DNA of 64,000 nt from Chrysemys picta bellii (GCF_011386835.1 NC_088792.1:42460882-42524881); one strand, 5' to 3'. Numbered from the stretch's first letter, positions 1 to 11,561 are shown. The notes: generated by a model from the letters alone, not told the origin. Numbers and translations: made by a program.

Positions 1-414
1 GGAAACAGGCTGGTGGCATATGGGATTGGTGGCTTTAGGATGCTAGCAGCAGCTGTGCTTTTTTGTGCCTTTGTGACCCTTGAGCCAGACACCAGCTAAA
101 ATCACAACCGCCTATGGAAAAACATCAGCACTCGGTGCCGCTGCTTTGTACTTGTAACTATGGAAACAGGGCCAAATTTTTATTGTTTTACATGACCGAA
201 CAATTCCCTCCTCATTTTGTCACCTTGCTCCCTGGTGAGCCATACTCACCATGGCTGCAGTTGGAGAACTGTGCTGTGCAGAGGCCCTCCAAAGCTGAAG
301 TGTCAGTAAGCATGTCTTATTTAAACTCCTATGGGAATAAGGGAAGAGTTCTGAAACTGATCTTTTGGTTTCCTTTGTGACTGTAAATGCAATGATACAT
401 TTGTCTATTTTATC
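1..414. other. Intronic sequence, no feature recognised
   Basis: No exon with splice signals, and no repeat I can name. The short open frames here show no recognisable domain. If RSU1 is continuous, this is intron upstream of the first visible exon or 5' flank. Confidence 0.5.
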
Positions 415-960
415 TGTAGCTTCTGCCATTGCAGCTTTGAGAGGTCCCCAGTCTGGAACATCTGACCCTGAAGAGGAGAAAGACACTAACTAGAGAGGAC
501 GTAGTCAAGATCCTGCAAGCCAGGGATGCATCAGACTGTGAAGAGAGAGCCGGGGGGGGGGGGTGAATACAGGAGGCAGCCTGGAAAAAAGTCCCAGCAG
601 GAAAAGGAGAGGGACATACACCAGGACATAATGGGGCTTCTGAGGCAGCAAACACAAGTGCTGTAGATCCGTGTTGACCAAGCATGCAGTCAATGGAGAA
701 CTCCATTGCAGCATCTCTACACCCTCCAACATTCCACGAAGCCTGTTGGGCTGCATCCCTACCACTCCTCACTGGGGGACAGTAAGGAAACCTTCAGCAT
801 CACATATACTGACCTGAGAGACACGACTGGTGTATGTTTGGCAGAAATGGACATGAATGTTTTCTTCTATTCTAATTTTAAAATTCTGTTCTGTTCATTT
901 ATTGTTGGCACTGTCTGGTTTTTAATTACACACTTTTTTTGCACTATTTTTGGTATATGA
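415..960 (+). pseudogene. Probable second Harbinger gene (DNA-binding accessory protein) relic
   Basis: Harbinger elements usually encode a transposase and a Myb/SANT-like accessory protein. This stretch lies convergent to the transposase. One frame reads charged and Gln-rich around 590-660 (HQDIMGLLRQQTQVL), resembling the C-terminal part of such accessory proteins, and an open frame runs 706-960. A stop at about 664-666 and a G-run at 551-562 break the frame. The Myb domain itself is not visible. Identification rests mainly on position and composition, so an unrelated repeat fragment is possible. Confidence 0.35.
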
Positions 961-1237
961 CTTTTATTTTTTGGAAATAGTCATCTTTCTGACTTAACAC
1001 ATACTACCAAATCCCTAGCGCTACTCAAAGCACATATTACTTGTAGTGGAACAGGACAACAGAACTCATTGATTCAGTTAGAAACAGTGTTAGAATTATA
1101 AATGTACAATAAGCATTGCATAATTGACAGATTCATTAAGTCAATGTGATTTTCATAAATGTACACAAAATGTTACACAATTCCTAGCAGCCCCCAAAAC
1201 TTCAGGGCTGTATTCATCACCATCCAGCACAGCACCT

Positions 1238-1583
1238 TACTGTAGTTGACTGTTAAAGTGCTCTTTCAAGGCCTCTCCCAGCTGCATAGCTCTGTGTTGA
1301 GCTATTCTGATAGCCCTTGTTTCTGGCTGTTCAGATAGCTGCTCCACCTCCGCTGTCCCACCCTGCAGTAACACTTTCCCCTTTGCCACGGAGTTATGAT
1401 GCAGAACACAGAAGGGAGCTATAACCAATGGGATATTTTTCTCACTGAGATCCAATCATGTGACTAAACACCGCCAGCACCCCTTCAATCTGTTGAAAGC
1501 ACATTTAGCTGTCATTCTGCACTTGCTGAGCTGGTAGTTGACTCTTCCTTGAAGCTGTCAAGGTGGCCAGGGTATGGCTTCAT
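1238..1583 (-). pseudogene. Harbinger transposase, C-terminal part (broken)
   Basis: Read on the minus strand, this begins MKPYPGHLDSFKEES, continues through a CAFNRLKG-like segment where the family carries the catalytic Glu, and ends with LDLSEKNIPLVIAPFCVLHH. These are the order and spacing of the C-terminal third of Harbinger nuclease/transposases. Frameshifts lie between the blocks and a 72-residue open frame covers the end. The join to the upstream half is interrupted by the LINE at 1584-3581. The MKPY segment is present on both sides of that LINE as its target-site duplication. Non-functional. Confidence 0.75.
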
Positions 1584-3581
1584 TTATTTTTTTAGCATGT
1601 GCATAGTCGTCTAGCCAAGCGATGACATCTTCAGTGGTGTGATGCAATTCTTCTAGACCACTGCTGAATCTAGTCAGCAGGCATTCATTGACAGTGTGCG
1701 TCATCGTCTGTGTTGTGCCGCAGTTGCACAGAGGGCTGCCATGAAGGCCCCAGCGATACTAGTTGGCTGCACAGAGACCTTGCCTGTTCTGGAACCTGTT
1801 CAACAGGGACCATTGGCGACAGAGCAGGTCAAAACCAGGTGGCAAATTGTGGGGTCGGTGACAAGGGATTGGTTGGGGATTATGACAGATCCATTCCTCT
1901 CGCCAGAGTGTTTCCGCCCTAACATCCTGGCTTGGCGGTGTGACGTTGCAGTCTATATGGTTTTATAAAAATATGCTAATAAGTGAATATAATGTAACTG
2001 GAATATGCTTCATGCAAAAGGTCTCTTGTAAGGTATCATTACAAAGCTTATAATCTGAGTGTGATCATCCTATTTGTATAAATGTACCACTCTTGTATCT
2101 GAAACTAGAAATATGAAATAGAACTCTGAGGGCCTATTGTAATTATGCAAAGTGTGGGCCATTAGTGGTGGTTTGGAATCTTGATGACTCCCATTAACCG
2201 GACAGTTGTCTGCAGATGGGTGTGTTTTACCTGTAAGACTTCCTGTATATGTGTGTGCTGGCAAGTGGGCAATGAAGTCTTGCAGTGACATGTGATCATG
2301 TCTCCTGAACTGGAATTCATCTTTAACCTGGTGTCTTTCCATTGGGGGGGGTGGGAACCCAGAGAGGGACAAAGGGTTCCCGCCTTATGCAAAAGATATA
2401 TAAAGGGGTGGAACAGAACAAAGGAGGGAGGAGCCATCATGAAGAATCCCCTAGCTACCACCTGAGCTAGAACAAGAGGTGTACCAGGGGAGAGAATTGC
2501 GCCCAGGCCTGGAAGGTGTCCAGCCTGAGGAAAAAACTTACTTGAAGCATCTCTGAGGGTGAGATTATCTGTATTCAGTTTGATTATACATAGATTTGCG
2601 CATTTTACTTTATTTTGCTTGGTGACTTACTTTGTTCTGTCTGTTACTACTTGGAACCACTTAAATCCTCCTTTCTGTATTTAATAAAATCACTTTTTAC
2701 TTATTAATTAACTCAGAGAATGTATTAATACCTGGGGGAGCAAACAGCCATGCATATCTCTCCCTCAGTGTTATAGAGGGCGAACAATTTGAGTTTGTCC
2801 TATATAAGCTTTATACAGGGTAAAACGGATTTATTTGGGTTTAGACCCCATTGGGAGTTGAGCATCTGAGTGCTAAAGACAAGCACACTTCTGTGAGCTG
2901 TTTTCAGGTAAACCTGCAGCTTTGGGGCAAGTAATTCAGACCCTGGGTCTTTGTTGGAGCAGACGGGAGTGTCTTGCTCAGCAAGACAGGGTGCTGGAGT
3001 CCTGAGCTGGCGGGGAAATCAAGTGTAGAAGTAGTCTGGGCACATCAGGTGGCAGCTCCCGGGGGGGGGGGGGGGGGTTTCTGTGATCAAACCCATCACA
3101 GGTGTATGAGACCATAATAGGCGACGTGATGGCAAACGTGCAGCTGGTGGTTTAAAAAGGTCATTGTGCAGCGGCAGGCTTGAGTTGGCGTGTACTTCCT
3201 CCACTAACCTGCCAGTGGCAAACTCTCATCTGGTAGGAGGAGGAGCAATATTGCTCAGAACTGGAAGCCATGGGAATGGAGTCGGACGCAGGGTGCCAGA
3301 GATGATAGGTGTGGTGGCATGTAACTGCATATCCACCTGTTTGGTGTGTGACGATCAACTCCAAACTGCTGGGCAGTACTCCGCCACTGAATGCGAAGTG
3401 GCAAGAGCTGACATCCGTAAAGCTGGAGCATGAGCACCTCACGACAAACCTGCCAGTTTGCTGAGAAGATTGTTGCGCGTCTTAACTTTAGCTGCTGTCT
3501 TCTTCAGGTGGACATGGTAGTTCTGTGTGTGGTCTAAGGTCACACCATTCTACTTCATGCTTCACCTTCTGGCCATTCAGA
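1584..3581 (-). mobile_element. 5'-truncated LINE (jockey/CR1-superfamily type) inserted in the Harbinger transposase
   Basis: On the minus strand, in several frames, the decayed protein shows an LKKTAAKVKTRNNLLSKLAG block (about 3430-3510), an AEYCPAVW-like block (about 3370-3400), a PWLPVLSNIAPP block (about 3245-3290) and a C-terminal Cys/His cluster with NCG...THTVNEC (about 1677-1732). These blocks follow the RT domain in some non-LTR retrotransposons. The 3' end is A-rich (T-run at 1584-1592 on +). Flanking copies TATGGCTTCAT (1573-1583) and TATGGCTTAAT (3582-3592) form an 11-bp target-site duplication with one mismatch. Excluding the LTR inside it, the LINE is about 0.83 kb. I am unsure of the clade. 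Confidence 0.72.
1941..3100 (+). mobile_element. Solo LTR nested inside the LINE
   Basis: A 1160-bp segment beginning TG and ending CA, flanked by GGTG on both sides (1937-1940 and 3101-3104). Removing it with one GGTG copy restores the LINE reading through the junction. It has a TATA-like TATATAAA at 2397-2404 and a polyadenylation signal AATAAA at 2683-2688, the order expected for U3-R-U5. A G-run lies at 3061-3077. No internal gag/pol or second LTR is adjacent, so it is a solo LTR from recombination. A 4-bp duplication fits gamma/class-I-like endogenous retroviruses but does not settle the family. Confidence 0.68.
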
Positions 3582-4570
3582 TATGGCTTAATGTGCCAGA
3601 CGGGTAAGATGGGTCCCGCAGGCTCGCTATTGACATTTCAGCATTGCAAGTGGTAATTTTGCTAGTTGGAGAGAGAAAATGCAGCTTCCTGTACAGTCCT
3701 GTGTTCTTAAAAATGCGAGTCTCACACGCTTCCTGACCAGCCGACGATGTCGGTGAAGCATCCCCTGTGATCCACCAATCCTTGCATAACCATAGAAAAG
3801 TAGGTCCTTTCTGTTGATGTATTCTGCATAGTATAATATGGGTGCCATCAACTGTCTCACCACACGTTGGGATCTCCATCGCTGCAAATCAATTCACAGT
3901 GTCCTGTACATTGCCTAGAGTCACCATCCTGCATAGCAGGATACAATTCATGTCCCTGTACGCTTCTATGACAGCAGCCCTCACTGTTGATATTTCAACT
4001 CCAAAATAATTTCCCACTGACCGGTAGCAATCTGTTGCTGCAGCCTTCTACAATGTGATCACCACTTGCTTCTCAGTTGTCAATGTAGCTGTCATTCTGA
4101 TGTGTCTGCTCTGGAGGGCTGGCATGAGCTCAGCACACAGATACAGGAATTATGACCTTTTTGCATCTGAAAGTTCTGCAGCCACTGCTCATCCCAAACC
4201 TGCATTATGATGCAATCTCGCCAGTCTATTCGTTTCTTGGCCCCAGAATCAGTGCTGTACCATCTACAGCTTCTTTGTGCAAGCTGCCAACAACCTTGAA
4301 TTGCTTTTTTCTGTGTCCCTTAACAGTCTGTCCTTAAAGAAATTGTCATGTGCCCCCATTGTTGCAGTACTTCCTGCTCTCTGCAAATATTGAATGATTG
4401 TTTGCAGTGTTCATGACAATAGCACAGAGCTGTGCGGGCTCCATGCTTCTGTAAGAAATGGCAGACAGTGATAAGACAAGTGCCATGTGGATTTGTGGGA
4501 TTTTAAAAACAGGCATGAAAATTGTTATATGGATGGTATTATGTGATGGAGAAAGTTGCATAATGGGAAC
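3582..4570 (-). pseudogene. Harbinger transposase, N-terminal and central part (broken)
   Basis: The minus strand shows, from 4570 downward, an N-terminal helical region, then TEKQVVITL and YRSVGNYFGVEISTV (the helix-turn-helix-like segment, about 3990-4085). EIPTCGETVDGTHI follows, where family members have GAIDGTH with the first catalytic Asp (about 3840-3880). FKNTGLYRKL and RDPSYP, around the second catalytic Asp, lie at about 3610-3710. Open frames of 100, 86 and 162 residues cover pieces, with frameshifts between them. The protein stops at the LINE insertion. Length with the C-terminal block approximates a usual Harbinger transposase (about 350-430 residues). Confidence 0.78.
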
Positions 4571-4619
4571 TTGACTCCTTGCTCCAGCTTTCCTGCACAA
4601 CTTGTATGTGCCCCACAAC

Positions 4620-4827
4620 CAGGGCTGGCTCCAGGGTTTTGGTCGCCCCAAGCAGCCAAACGAACAAACAAAGCCACGATCGCGATCTGCTGCAGCAATT
4701 CGGCGGGAGGTCCTTCGCTCAGAGCGGGAGTGAGGGACCGTCCGCCGAATAGCTGGACCTGCCGCCCCTCTCCAGAGCGGCCTCCCCAGACACCTACTTG
4801 CCAGGCTGGTGCCTGGAGCCGGCCCTG
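4620..4827. mobile_element. hAT-type MITE, 208 bp, perfect 8-bp TSD
   Basis: Starts CAGGGCTGGCTCCAGG and ends CCTGGAGCCGGCCCTG, imperfect terminal inverted repeats. It is flanked by CCCACAAC at 4612-4619 and 4828-4835, a perfect 8-bp duplication as made by hAT transposases. The interior is GC-rich and non-coding; the open frames across it on both strands are incidental. Confidence 0.88.
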
Positions 4828-4835
4828 CCCACAAC

Positions 4836-6402
4836 AGATTGCCTTTTGGGGAATTTTCACATTGCGCTGGAGGGTTGGATGTGGTCCTCTAGGATATCTA
4901 CCCATAGTTAAGGCTACAATTTTGGCACAGGTGTTTTTTTTTTTTTTTTTTTTTTAAGTCATGAACAGGACATGGGCATAAACAATAAATCATGAATTTG
5001 CTGAAGCCCAAGCCCTGCTGCCTGGAGCTGAACTACTGGAATTTTCAAACGTCAGAGATCTTGTAAAATCACAGAATCTGTGACCCCCCATGACAGATTA
5101 GTAGCCTTACTCATAGTACACCGCACCTTGTGTTGACACCAGCACTCCTGGTGAGTATGTGCAGCACCGAAGTGAGCACCAAGTACTTGCATATGCATGG
5201 GTAATATACTAACAGTGGCGGCTTGTGTTGACCAAAGTTTATAGTGTAGATGTGGCATCAGTAAAATATACACCATGATCTCTTATAGGAAAAAGAGGAA
5301 AGAAATCCAAAAGGAAAAAAGTATAATAAAAACGAGCTGCAGAAAGTTCAGTAAAAAGATATTTTCAAAAATTGACAATAAGTTGCATTCTGCTAGCCAG
5401 CAAGCAATAACTGTTTCAGTCCCTTGGAATTGTAAAGGTATAAATGTCTCTTGGATTTTCTCATGAGGGATCTAAAGTGCACTGGGTTGGGATTATGTAG
5501 AACATGGGATTCCTGTGTAAAGGGTACTACACAGACTGTGGCCATTCTCTGCTGCCAGTTGCCTCTACTGGGTAAAGAATAATCTTGTTGAAGAACAAGG
5601 TTCCGCTCGCCTTTGGTATGTAGCACAATACTAATATCTGACTACAAGAAATTCATCTGCTGCCTTTTTGTTCAGACTCCTTGGTATACAAAGTTTACTA
5701 TGGGACTAGGGTCTACCTTATTGTCCTCTTGACACAAAGTAAAAGAAGAATCTGCTATATTCATGTAATCTTCTTGTAAAAAAAAACGTTGAAAATTTCA
5801 AAGTTAGCTCTTTAGAGATGTGTTGCAGAGATAGAACCCACTCTTTAAAAATAGTATTGTCTTGTTTTGTATTGTCTGAGCTTTTAACTTCAAGTTATAA
5901 AATGGTGTTATTGCATAATTCTGTTAGAGATCCTGTGAAGCGTGTTGTATTTGGAAAAAATATACAAGCTGTAAGTCACTTTATTTACCTGTTAGTACTT
6001 TGTGTCATTTCTTAATTTTTACAGATTTTCATAATCTCAAAACATTGAGAACAAAGCAGGCCACATTCTTTCTTTAAATTATCTTTTTCGTGAAATGGTG
6101 CTCATATGAAGGCAGATCCATACTGTAATGTGCAGGTGGGGAGGGCTGCGGGGGGGGGGGGGGGGGGGAGAGATGTTCTGGCGTCTTAGTACTGTAATTG
6201 TAATTGGGTTAGTATGGGAATCATACAGGTTCAGACCTATCAAGATACAGAGGAATTGGCGTGTATTGCTCAGTTTAACCTCTGCCAGTGTATGTAAATG
6301 TCAGTCTCCTAGATGGGGAAAGTTTTTGGTTGGCTGAAACTGAACTTGCATTTGAGTTATGTTAGTTCATTCACTTACGGTCTTTCTTCTGCTCTCTTAC
6401 AG
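4836..6402. other. Intron sequence with homopolymer runs
   Basis: No exon or nameable element. It contains a poly-T run at 4930-4955, a poly-G run near 6151-6168, and at 5060-5100 a short fragment resembling the CACGG...GTGAC module seen at 8660 and 36820. The last part is the pyrimidine-rich acceptor of the first visible RSU1 exon. Confidence 0.5.
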
Positions 6403-6453
6403 TCACTCTGTCCCACATCACACAGCTGGTTCTCAGTCACAACAAGCTCACAA
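6403..6453 (+). CDS. RSU1: RSU1 internal exon, start of the LRR array
   Basis: A 51-nt exon between a pyrimidine-rich AG acceptor (6401-6402) and a strong GTAAGT donor at 6454. It begins with the last two bases of a codon and then reads TLSHITQLVLSHNKLT. It ends with the first base of a codon completed by CT at 32156 (Thr). The sequence matches Ras suppressor protein 1 from about residue 38, with the first leucine-rich repeat (LxxLxLSHNKLT). RSU1 binds the LIM5 domain of PINCH1 (LIMS1) and so joins the ILK-PINCH-parvin complex at focal adhesions. The exon or exons for roughly the first 37 residues are not in the window. Confidence 0.96.
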
Positions 6454-6989
6454 GTAAGTACATTTCTTGGTGGCTAACACTATTTTTTTAGTTGATAGAA
6501 GCCTCATTGCTATCACTTGAACAACATTCAAAAGTTGCCATGGGTGATGTTCCATTTTATTATTTATTTAGCCTCAATTAGGCTATGCTGCTTAGAGATG
6601 GTGGCAAGGCCCTTGTCCTAAATAGATCGTCTAAATAGTTGCATTACAGGAAATGGATGGAGAATGTAATTTAGCAGTGATGTTCAGCAGGTCTCCTTAG
6701 TTTTATGTATTTTTGTTTTTCATTCTCCATTTGTGAGGATAAAATCCTTAACTGTGATCTTATTTCCAATCCATTCATTTAAAATTTCTTCTTCTGCCTT
6801 GTCTGTAAGTTTCCTACATCTCTAGAAGTCTTTTTTTAAAGTATATTTGCTTTGTTTGATTAAATGTGAAATATTACAATGACCATGCATGTGCAGTGTT
6901 AAGTATGTTTAACTTCTGTTGATTTTGTGTGGGTTTTAAAACAAGGAATGAACTAAGAAGTCTAACTTGGTCAATGTATAAAGACCTGC

Positions 6990-7078
6990 AGTGTTGAAAA
7001 CTTTTGAGGGAAGGGACCACATCTCTGTGTCCATACAGCACCTAGCACAATCAGGGCCTCGATCCTTTGGATGTTTCA
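6990..7078 (+). repeat. Ancient amniote interspersed repeat fragment (L2/MIR-like tail)
   Basis: Contains the pattern GGAAGGGACCACATCTCTGTGTCCATACAGCACCTAGCACAATCAGGGCC in diverged form. It is typical of an old amniote repeat tail and is also present, inverted, at 32005-32106 and 63020-63135. Confidence 0.55.
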
Positions 7079-7717
7079 GTCAAATAAGTAGTAAATCAGT
7101 ACTGCGGTAGGGGTCAAATGACAGAAAAATCATGACAGCCTTCTTAAACATGCATTTTCCTGTCATGGGGGGGGAATGCCCGGCTATTTCAGGGGTCATA
7201 GTAGGTAGAGGAGAGTGGTGTATGTAGAAGGAAAGCGGCAGGATCCCAGACTCACCCCGCACTCACACCCCACAAATTTTCTGCCTTATCTAAAATTAAA
7301 ATTAGGTGGCTGCTTGGAAGTCACTCTACTTCCATACTGTTGTGACTCCAATGTGACTTGCTGTAGGAGCAGCTCACGTGTACAGGAGTGCAGGTTCAGA
7401 TGGCATCTTGCCAGTCCAATCTAGTTTTCTTTACTCCTTTGGTACTCAGCTGGGCCTTTGAAGGCACTATTGTGCATCCCTCCCGCTCCCAGGTATGTGC
7501 CATCCATGGAGTGTGGGGATGGGAAATTCAAAGCTGCTGTGTGGTGGAGGAAGGTGGAGTCCACGCAAATAGGATGGATGAGGAAACACAATTGTCAGGG
7601 AAGGAGGACAAGAGAAAAACTGGATGGGAGGGGGGAAAAAGGGGAGATGGTTACTGTGTTCACACTTGGATGGGGGTGTAGTGCTGTGGTAGTCCATTGC
7701 AAGGGGGTGCTTTAGCA

Positions 7718-8014
7718 TAGTGGTTCTCAACCAGGGGTACACCGAAATCTTCTAGGGGGTACCTCAACTCATCTAGATATTTGCCTAGTTTTACAGTAGG
7801 CTACATAAAAAGCATTAGCAGAGTCAGTACAAACTAAACTTTTGTACAGACAAAATGAGAAAGTAAGCAATTTTTCAGTAATAGTGAGCTGTGACACTTG
7901 TATTTTTGTCTGATTTTGTAAGCAAGTAGTTTGAGTGAGTTGAAACTTGGGGTACAGAAGACAAATTAGACTCCTGAAAGGGGTACAGTAGTCTGGAAAG
8001 GTTGAGAGCCACTG
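7718..8014. mobile_element. hAT-type MITE, 297 bp
   Basis: Left end TAGTGGTTCTCAACC and right end GGTTGAGAGCCACTG are terminal inverted repeats of the hAT type. The flanks CTTTAGCA (7710-7717) and CTCTAGCA (8015-8022) form an 8-bp duplication with one mismatch. The interior is non-coding. Confidence 0.87.
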
Positions 8015-8151
8015 CTCTAGCAAAAAGAGGCTGGAAATCACTGTCACAAACCCTTTAAATTGTCTACCTCATTGAATTTCAGGGAAGTCTAAATTCTTCA
8101 AAATCTCTTAAGAGTTATGTTTTTAATACCTAGGACTTGCCTAAAGGAAAG

Positions 8152-8174
8152 TTGTTTGTTTGTTTGTTTGTTTC
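8152..8174. repeat. (GTTT)n microsatellite
   Basis: About five copies of GTTT in a row. Confidence 0.9.
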
Positions 8175-8659
8175 AGACAAAAAGGGGATTATGAGTTAAG
8201 GGCTGCGAGGATGACGTAATCAGTTGTGTGTTATCATAGCATGTAAAGGATAAATATATTTTGAATGAGAGTAGGGTTGCATTGTATTTTTAAGATGTGG
8301 CATTAAGTGGTGTAAAGGAATAGCTGTGGACATGGGTGCCAATAGGCAAGTGTATAGTTGCTCTAAATTTTTAGTGGGCCATTTTCCTCATAGCTAGTAT
8401 ATTAGGAGAATCACAGAAACTTGAGTCTTGGTCGTATCTTGTCCTCCATATCTTCCTGCTTCTTTTGTCTCTCTTCTTATCTTTCCCACCTGGATCCCAA
8501 GGAGATCTCAATCTTCTTATATAATCTTGACCAGAGATTTCATGCCCACTGACATGTGAAGACAACAAAGGACCTTTCCTCAGATCCCTGTTTCAAGAAA
8601 GGCACCATGCCTCACGGTGGAATTTTCCCCTTATGCCATAGATAGCTGATGAGTAAGGC

Positions 8660-8985
8660 TGCGAGTTTGTCACGGGGTCATGGAAGTCATGGATTCCATG
8701 ACTTTCCGTGATTTCTGCAGCAGCCGGTGTACCTGGCTCAGGGGCAGCTCAGGCAGTCCTTGTGCCAGGTACACCAGCCACTGCTGGGGCAGTCTCAGGC
8801 CCCCGCGCGCCCCCCCCATCCAGCAGCAGAGTTTGCGTGTCGGAGGGGGCACTGGATGGGGGCCTCCCCTGAAGCGGCAACATCCCCCTCGCTCAGCTGC
8901 TAGGCAGAGGCGTTGCTAGGCAGGTCTGCAGGCTGCCTCCGCCCAGAGCGCTGGCTTCGCAGCTCCCATTGACCGAAAGATACCA
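8660..8985. repeat. Unclassified interspersed repeat with CATGGA/TCCATG fold-back start
   Basis: The start holds a short palindromic module (GTCATGGATTCCATGAC near 8686-8703) followed by a GC-rich body. The module recurs in reverse orientation at about 36810-36880, within another repeat of similar make-up. I cannot name the family or find a convincing target-site duplication. 8023-8659 upstream holds only the GTTT run, and 8986-9801 shows nothing recognisable. Confidence 0.5.
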
Positions 8986-9804
8986 ATAAAATGGGGTAAA
9001 AGGAGTAGATTATTGTCTTCTACCAACTCTGACTTTTAAATCTAAGGGTTGTATGAATATTAAGGGATGAGTGTCCATTCTTCCATTTAAGAGATGCTGT
9101 TGACCTGTCAGACCCTAAAATGCTTCTTATAGGAAGGTAAAGGCCAATAATTTTCCCCAGTGGGGTATAACTAATATTCTCCAACGTTGGAAGTTACCAC
9201 GCTTTTTAAAAGAAATAAATGTTGAGTTGAAATAGTGTCTCTCCCTTTAAAAAAGGCCAAATTTCAAATTCATATTTTTGTATCTGACACTCTTGACCTA
9301 ATCCTTTAAGCGATATAATTAATTGTCTTAGTAGATTGTTCTTAAAATGACTTGGGAAAACAGTGGCAATGACACTTGATATGTTCCACTAAGGTCATAT
9401 TAGCATCTTTTACTAGTTTTCTGTCATATAAATGAATGTGCTTGCTTCTGTTTTTCTACTGTCTGTAGTAAATATGTCCATTTGATAGAGTAAATATGTA
9501 TAAAAGGTAAGTGGATGTGCATATCCTTCTGCAACCAGTATCTTATTTTGCCAGTCAACACTACTAAAATTAAGCAAAGCTTCATTAAGGTCTGATAACG
9601 CCATTAAATCCCATTACGCTTATTACACTGTTCTGAATATTTTTACTCCCAGCATGTTTCCCTTTTGCACTGTTAACTTCTTAGCGTGCCATTCACATTC
9701 CTATTAAATTTGCTTTTATCTTCCTGTAAATCATTCTTTATCAGAGGTACGCAAATCTGCATCCCATTGATTGAATAGCGTTGGTTGCTTGGTTAAATCA
9801 TTTA

Positions 9805-10019
9805 GGGCAAGTCTGCACGGCCAGTTAATGTGTAATAAGCCAGGGTGTGAATGCACAGCGCACTAGCATGCTGTGCACTAACTGGCTGGACCCTGCTACT
9901 GCACGCTAAAAGTTCAAATAACCAGTAGAGGTCTGCGCAGCCATTGAGTGCATAGCAGGCTAGTGTGCTGTTCATTCACACCCCGGCTTGCCACGCACTA
10001 ACTGGCTGTGTAGACGTTC
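9805..10019. mobile_element. PIF/Harbinger-type MITE, degenerate
   Basis: The left end GGGCAAGTCTGCACGGCCAG and the right end (reverse complement GAACGTCTACACAGCCAG) are imperfect inverted repeats of about 22 bp. TTA precedes the left end. The right flank (TTC) has drifted, so the 3-bp duplication is not intact. Subterminal regions are also inverted (TGTGAATGCACAGCGCACTAG against the far end). Confidence 0.6.
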
Positions 10020-11553
10020 TTCAGTAAGTGTACACAGATTTGGAACAATTGCCATTCCAGTTTCAACTTGCCCTGCCACAAACTTAGTAGAAGGGGAGAA
10101 AAAGGAGGTATCTGGCCCTCCTCTGACTATATATCTGTTGGGCCAAATGCCTTTCAGGTGTAACTCATGTCTTCATTGGTGTTACACTAGCAATTCATTT
10201 AGCTAACTTTGTTATAATATCTGAAAACACTGATGTAAAACGGACCTTGTTTTTACTGTATTGTCCTTTTTCTTTCTAGCCATAAATCTTGTCCCTTACT
10301 GTACAATATTCACTTTAATTAGGTGTCTAGTCCACTAACCCTGTACAATTTGACTTCTCCAGACTTCTGCTTGAAACTGTTCTAAAGCTGTCTGTAAATG
10401 TTCACTAATAAGTGATACTCAGAAGCAGGTTTAAAACATGGGCATGACTCTAGATATAGTTTCAAGGGAAATAACCTGAGCTACTTAGTTAATGTTTCTT
10501 CTATCTAGTAACCCTGTAAATTAGGAGAGTCAAAACTTTAGTAACTCTGTAAAGATCACAAGTGTCATCGTCATAGTATCTCTAAAACCTACTTGGAAGA
10601 GACCAGTGCTAGCAGCAGTTCAGTCAGTGCTCTCCCACCTAAATTGATCGTGCAGTGCAGATGTACCACATGTGTGCTCCATGCTTGTGATGCATTCTGC
10701 TCCATTAAGTGCCCAGCAGCCTAGAACAACATGAAGCTTCTGCAGGGCAGTGGAGTTCTGTTCCAAAGGAAAGCTTGAATATTTGCCTCTAGGCGTTTCT
10801 GATCAAAGCAGGATTATAGTTGAAGAGATTGGAAATTAACCTAAATTCACACCTCCATAGCAGCTCTGAGACGGCACGGTCGTGACTTGGGGAAGAATGA
10901 ATGAAATTTGGGATATCCAGGAGGTAAATTGGGTGGAGAGAGGAAATATTGTGAGCTGCTGTGGGCTGGTAGGACTTCTAAATGGTAGGCTTCAGCAGGA
11001 AATGGGAAAAGAAGGGGGCATAATCAAAGAGGTGATTTACAGGGAGGACGGGGGTTAGGTAGCTCTAATAAATTTATTTCATTTGGGTTACTAGTTTCCT
11101 TGTTTCTGAGGGAAGAGCTTCAAAAGACGGGCCTAAAACAGCTGCGTCATGGTAGACTGGAGAAAGGGGTACCTTTTCTGGGCCTCAACTATAGTCAGTG
11201 GATCAGATACAAAGATGTATTTTGGACCCTTTATGCCATTTGGACATCATAAAGAGGCTGCTAATCTAGGTGGAACTAGCACCTGGGGAATACTTCTGGC
11301 ATAAAGGTGTTCCTTGAGTAGCACATAGTTGGCAGAAAGAGGCTATAAAAGGAGATGGCACAGAGCCAGTGTTGGTTGTATGTCAGAAAGGTGAGGGCAT
11401 GGTTAGTGCCCAGTGTTCTGTTTTACAGTGGAGAATAACCAGGTTCTGGGGACTATTGTCACCAAGTGTAAGGGAGTGCAGCCCTGGAGCTCCAGTCTTT
11501 GAAGGCAGAGGGTCAATCAAAATCTGGTAATTGATAAATAAAGGAGAACTGTG
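10020..11553. other. Intron sequence, nothing recognised
   Basis: No splice-flanked coding block, no long inverted repeat and no element end that I can identify. Composition is ordinary for this intron. Confidence 0.5.
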
Positions 11554-11561
11554 GACTATAC

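Larger units (their letters stand above)
415..4600 (-). mobile_element. Decayed PIF/Harbinger transposon with nested insertions
   Basis: Two blocks of minus-strand transposase (3582-4570 and 1238-1583) read as one protein if the 2-kb segment between them is removed. The upstream block carries the DGTH motif of the first catalytic Asp. The downstream block carries the region of the catalytic Glu and the C-terminal segment ending near an FCVLHH motif. Both are typical of Harbinger transposases (HARBI1 family). A probable second element gene lies convergently at 415-960. I could not place the terminal inverted repeats, so the outer limits are estimates. The interior is interrupted by a LINE that is itself interrupted by an LTR. 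Confidence 0.75.

Noticed and set aside
4346..4957. 162- and 133-residue frames at 4.3-4.9 kb as genes
   Set aside because: They run across the ends of a hAT MITE and into a poly-T run; only the 3582-4570 minus part has transposase similarity.
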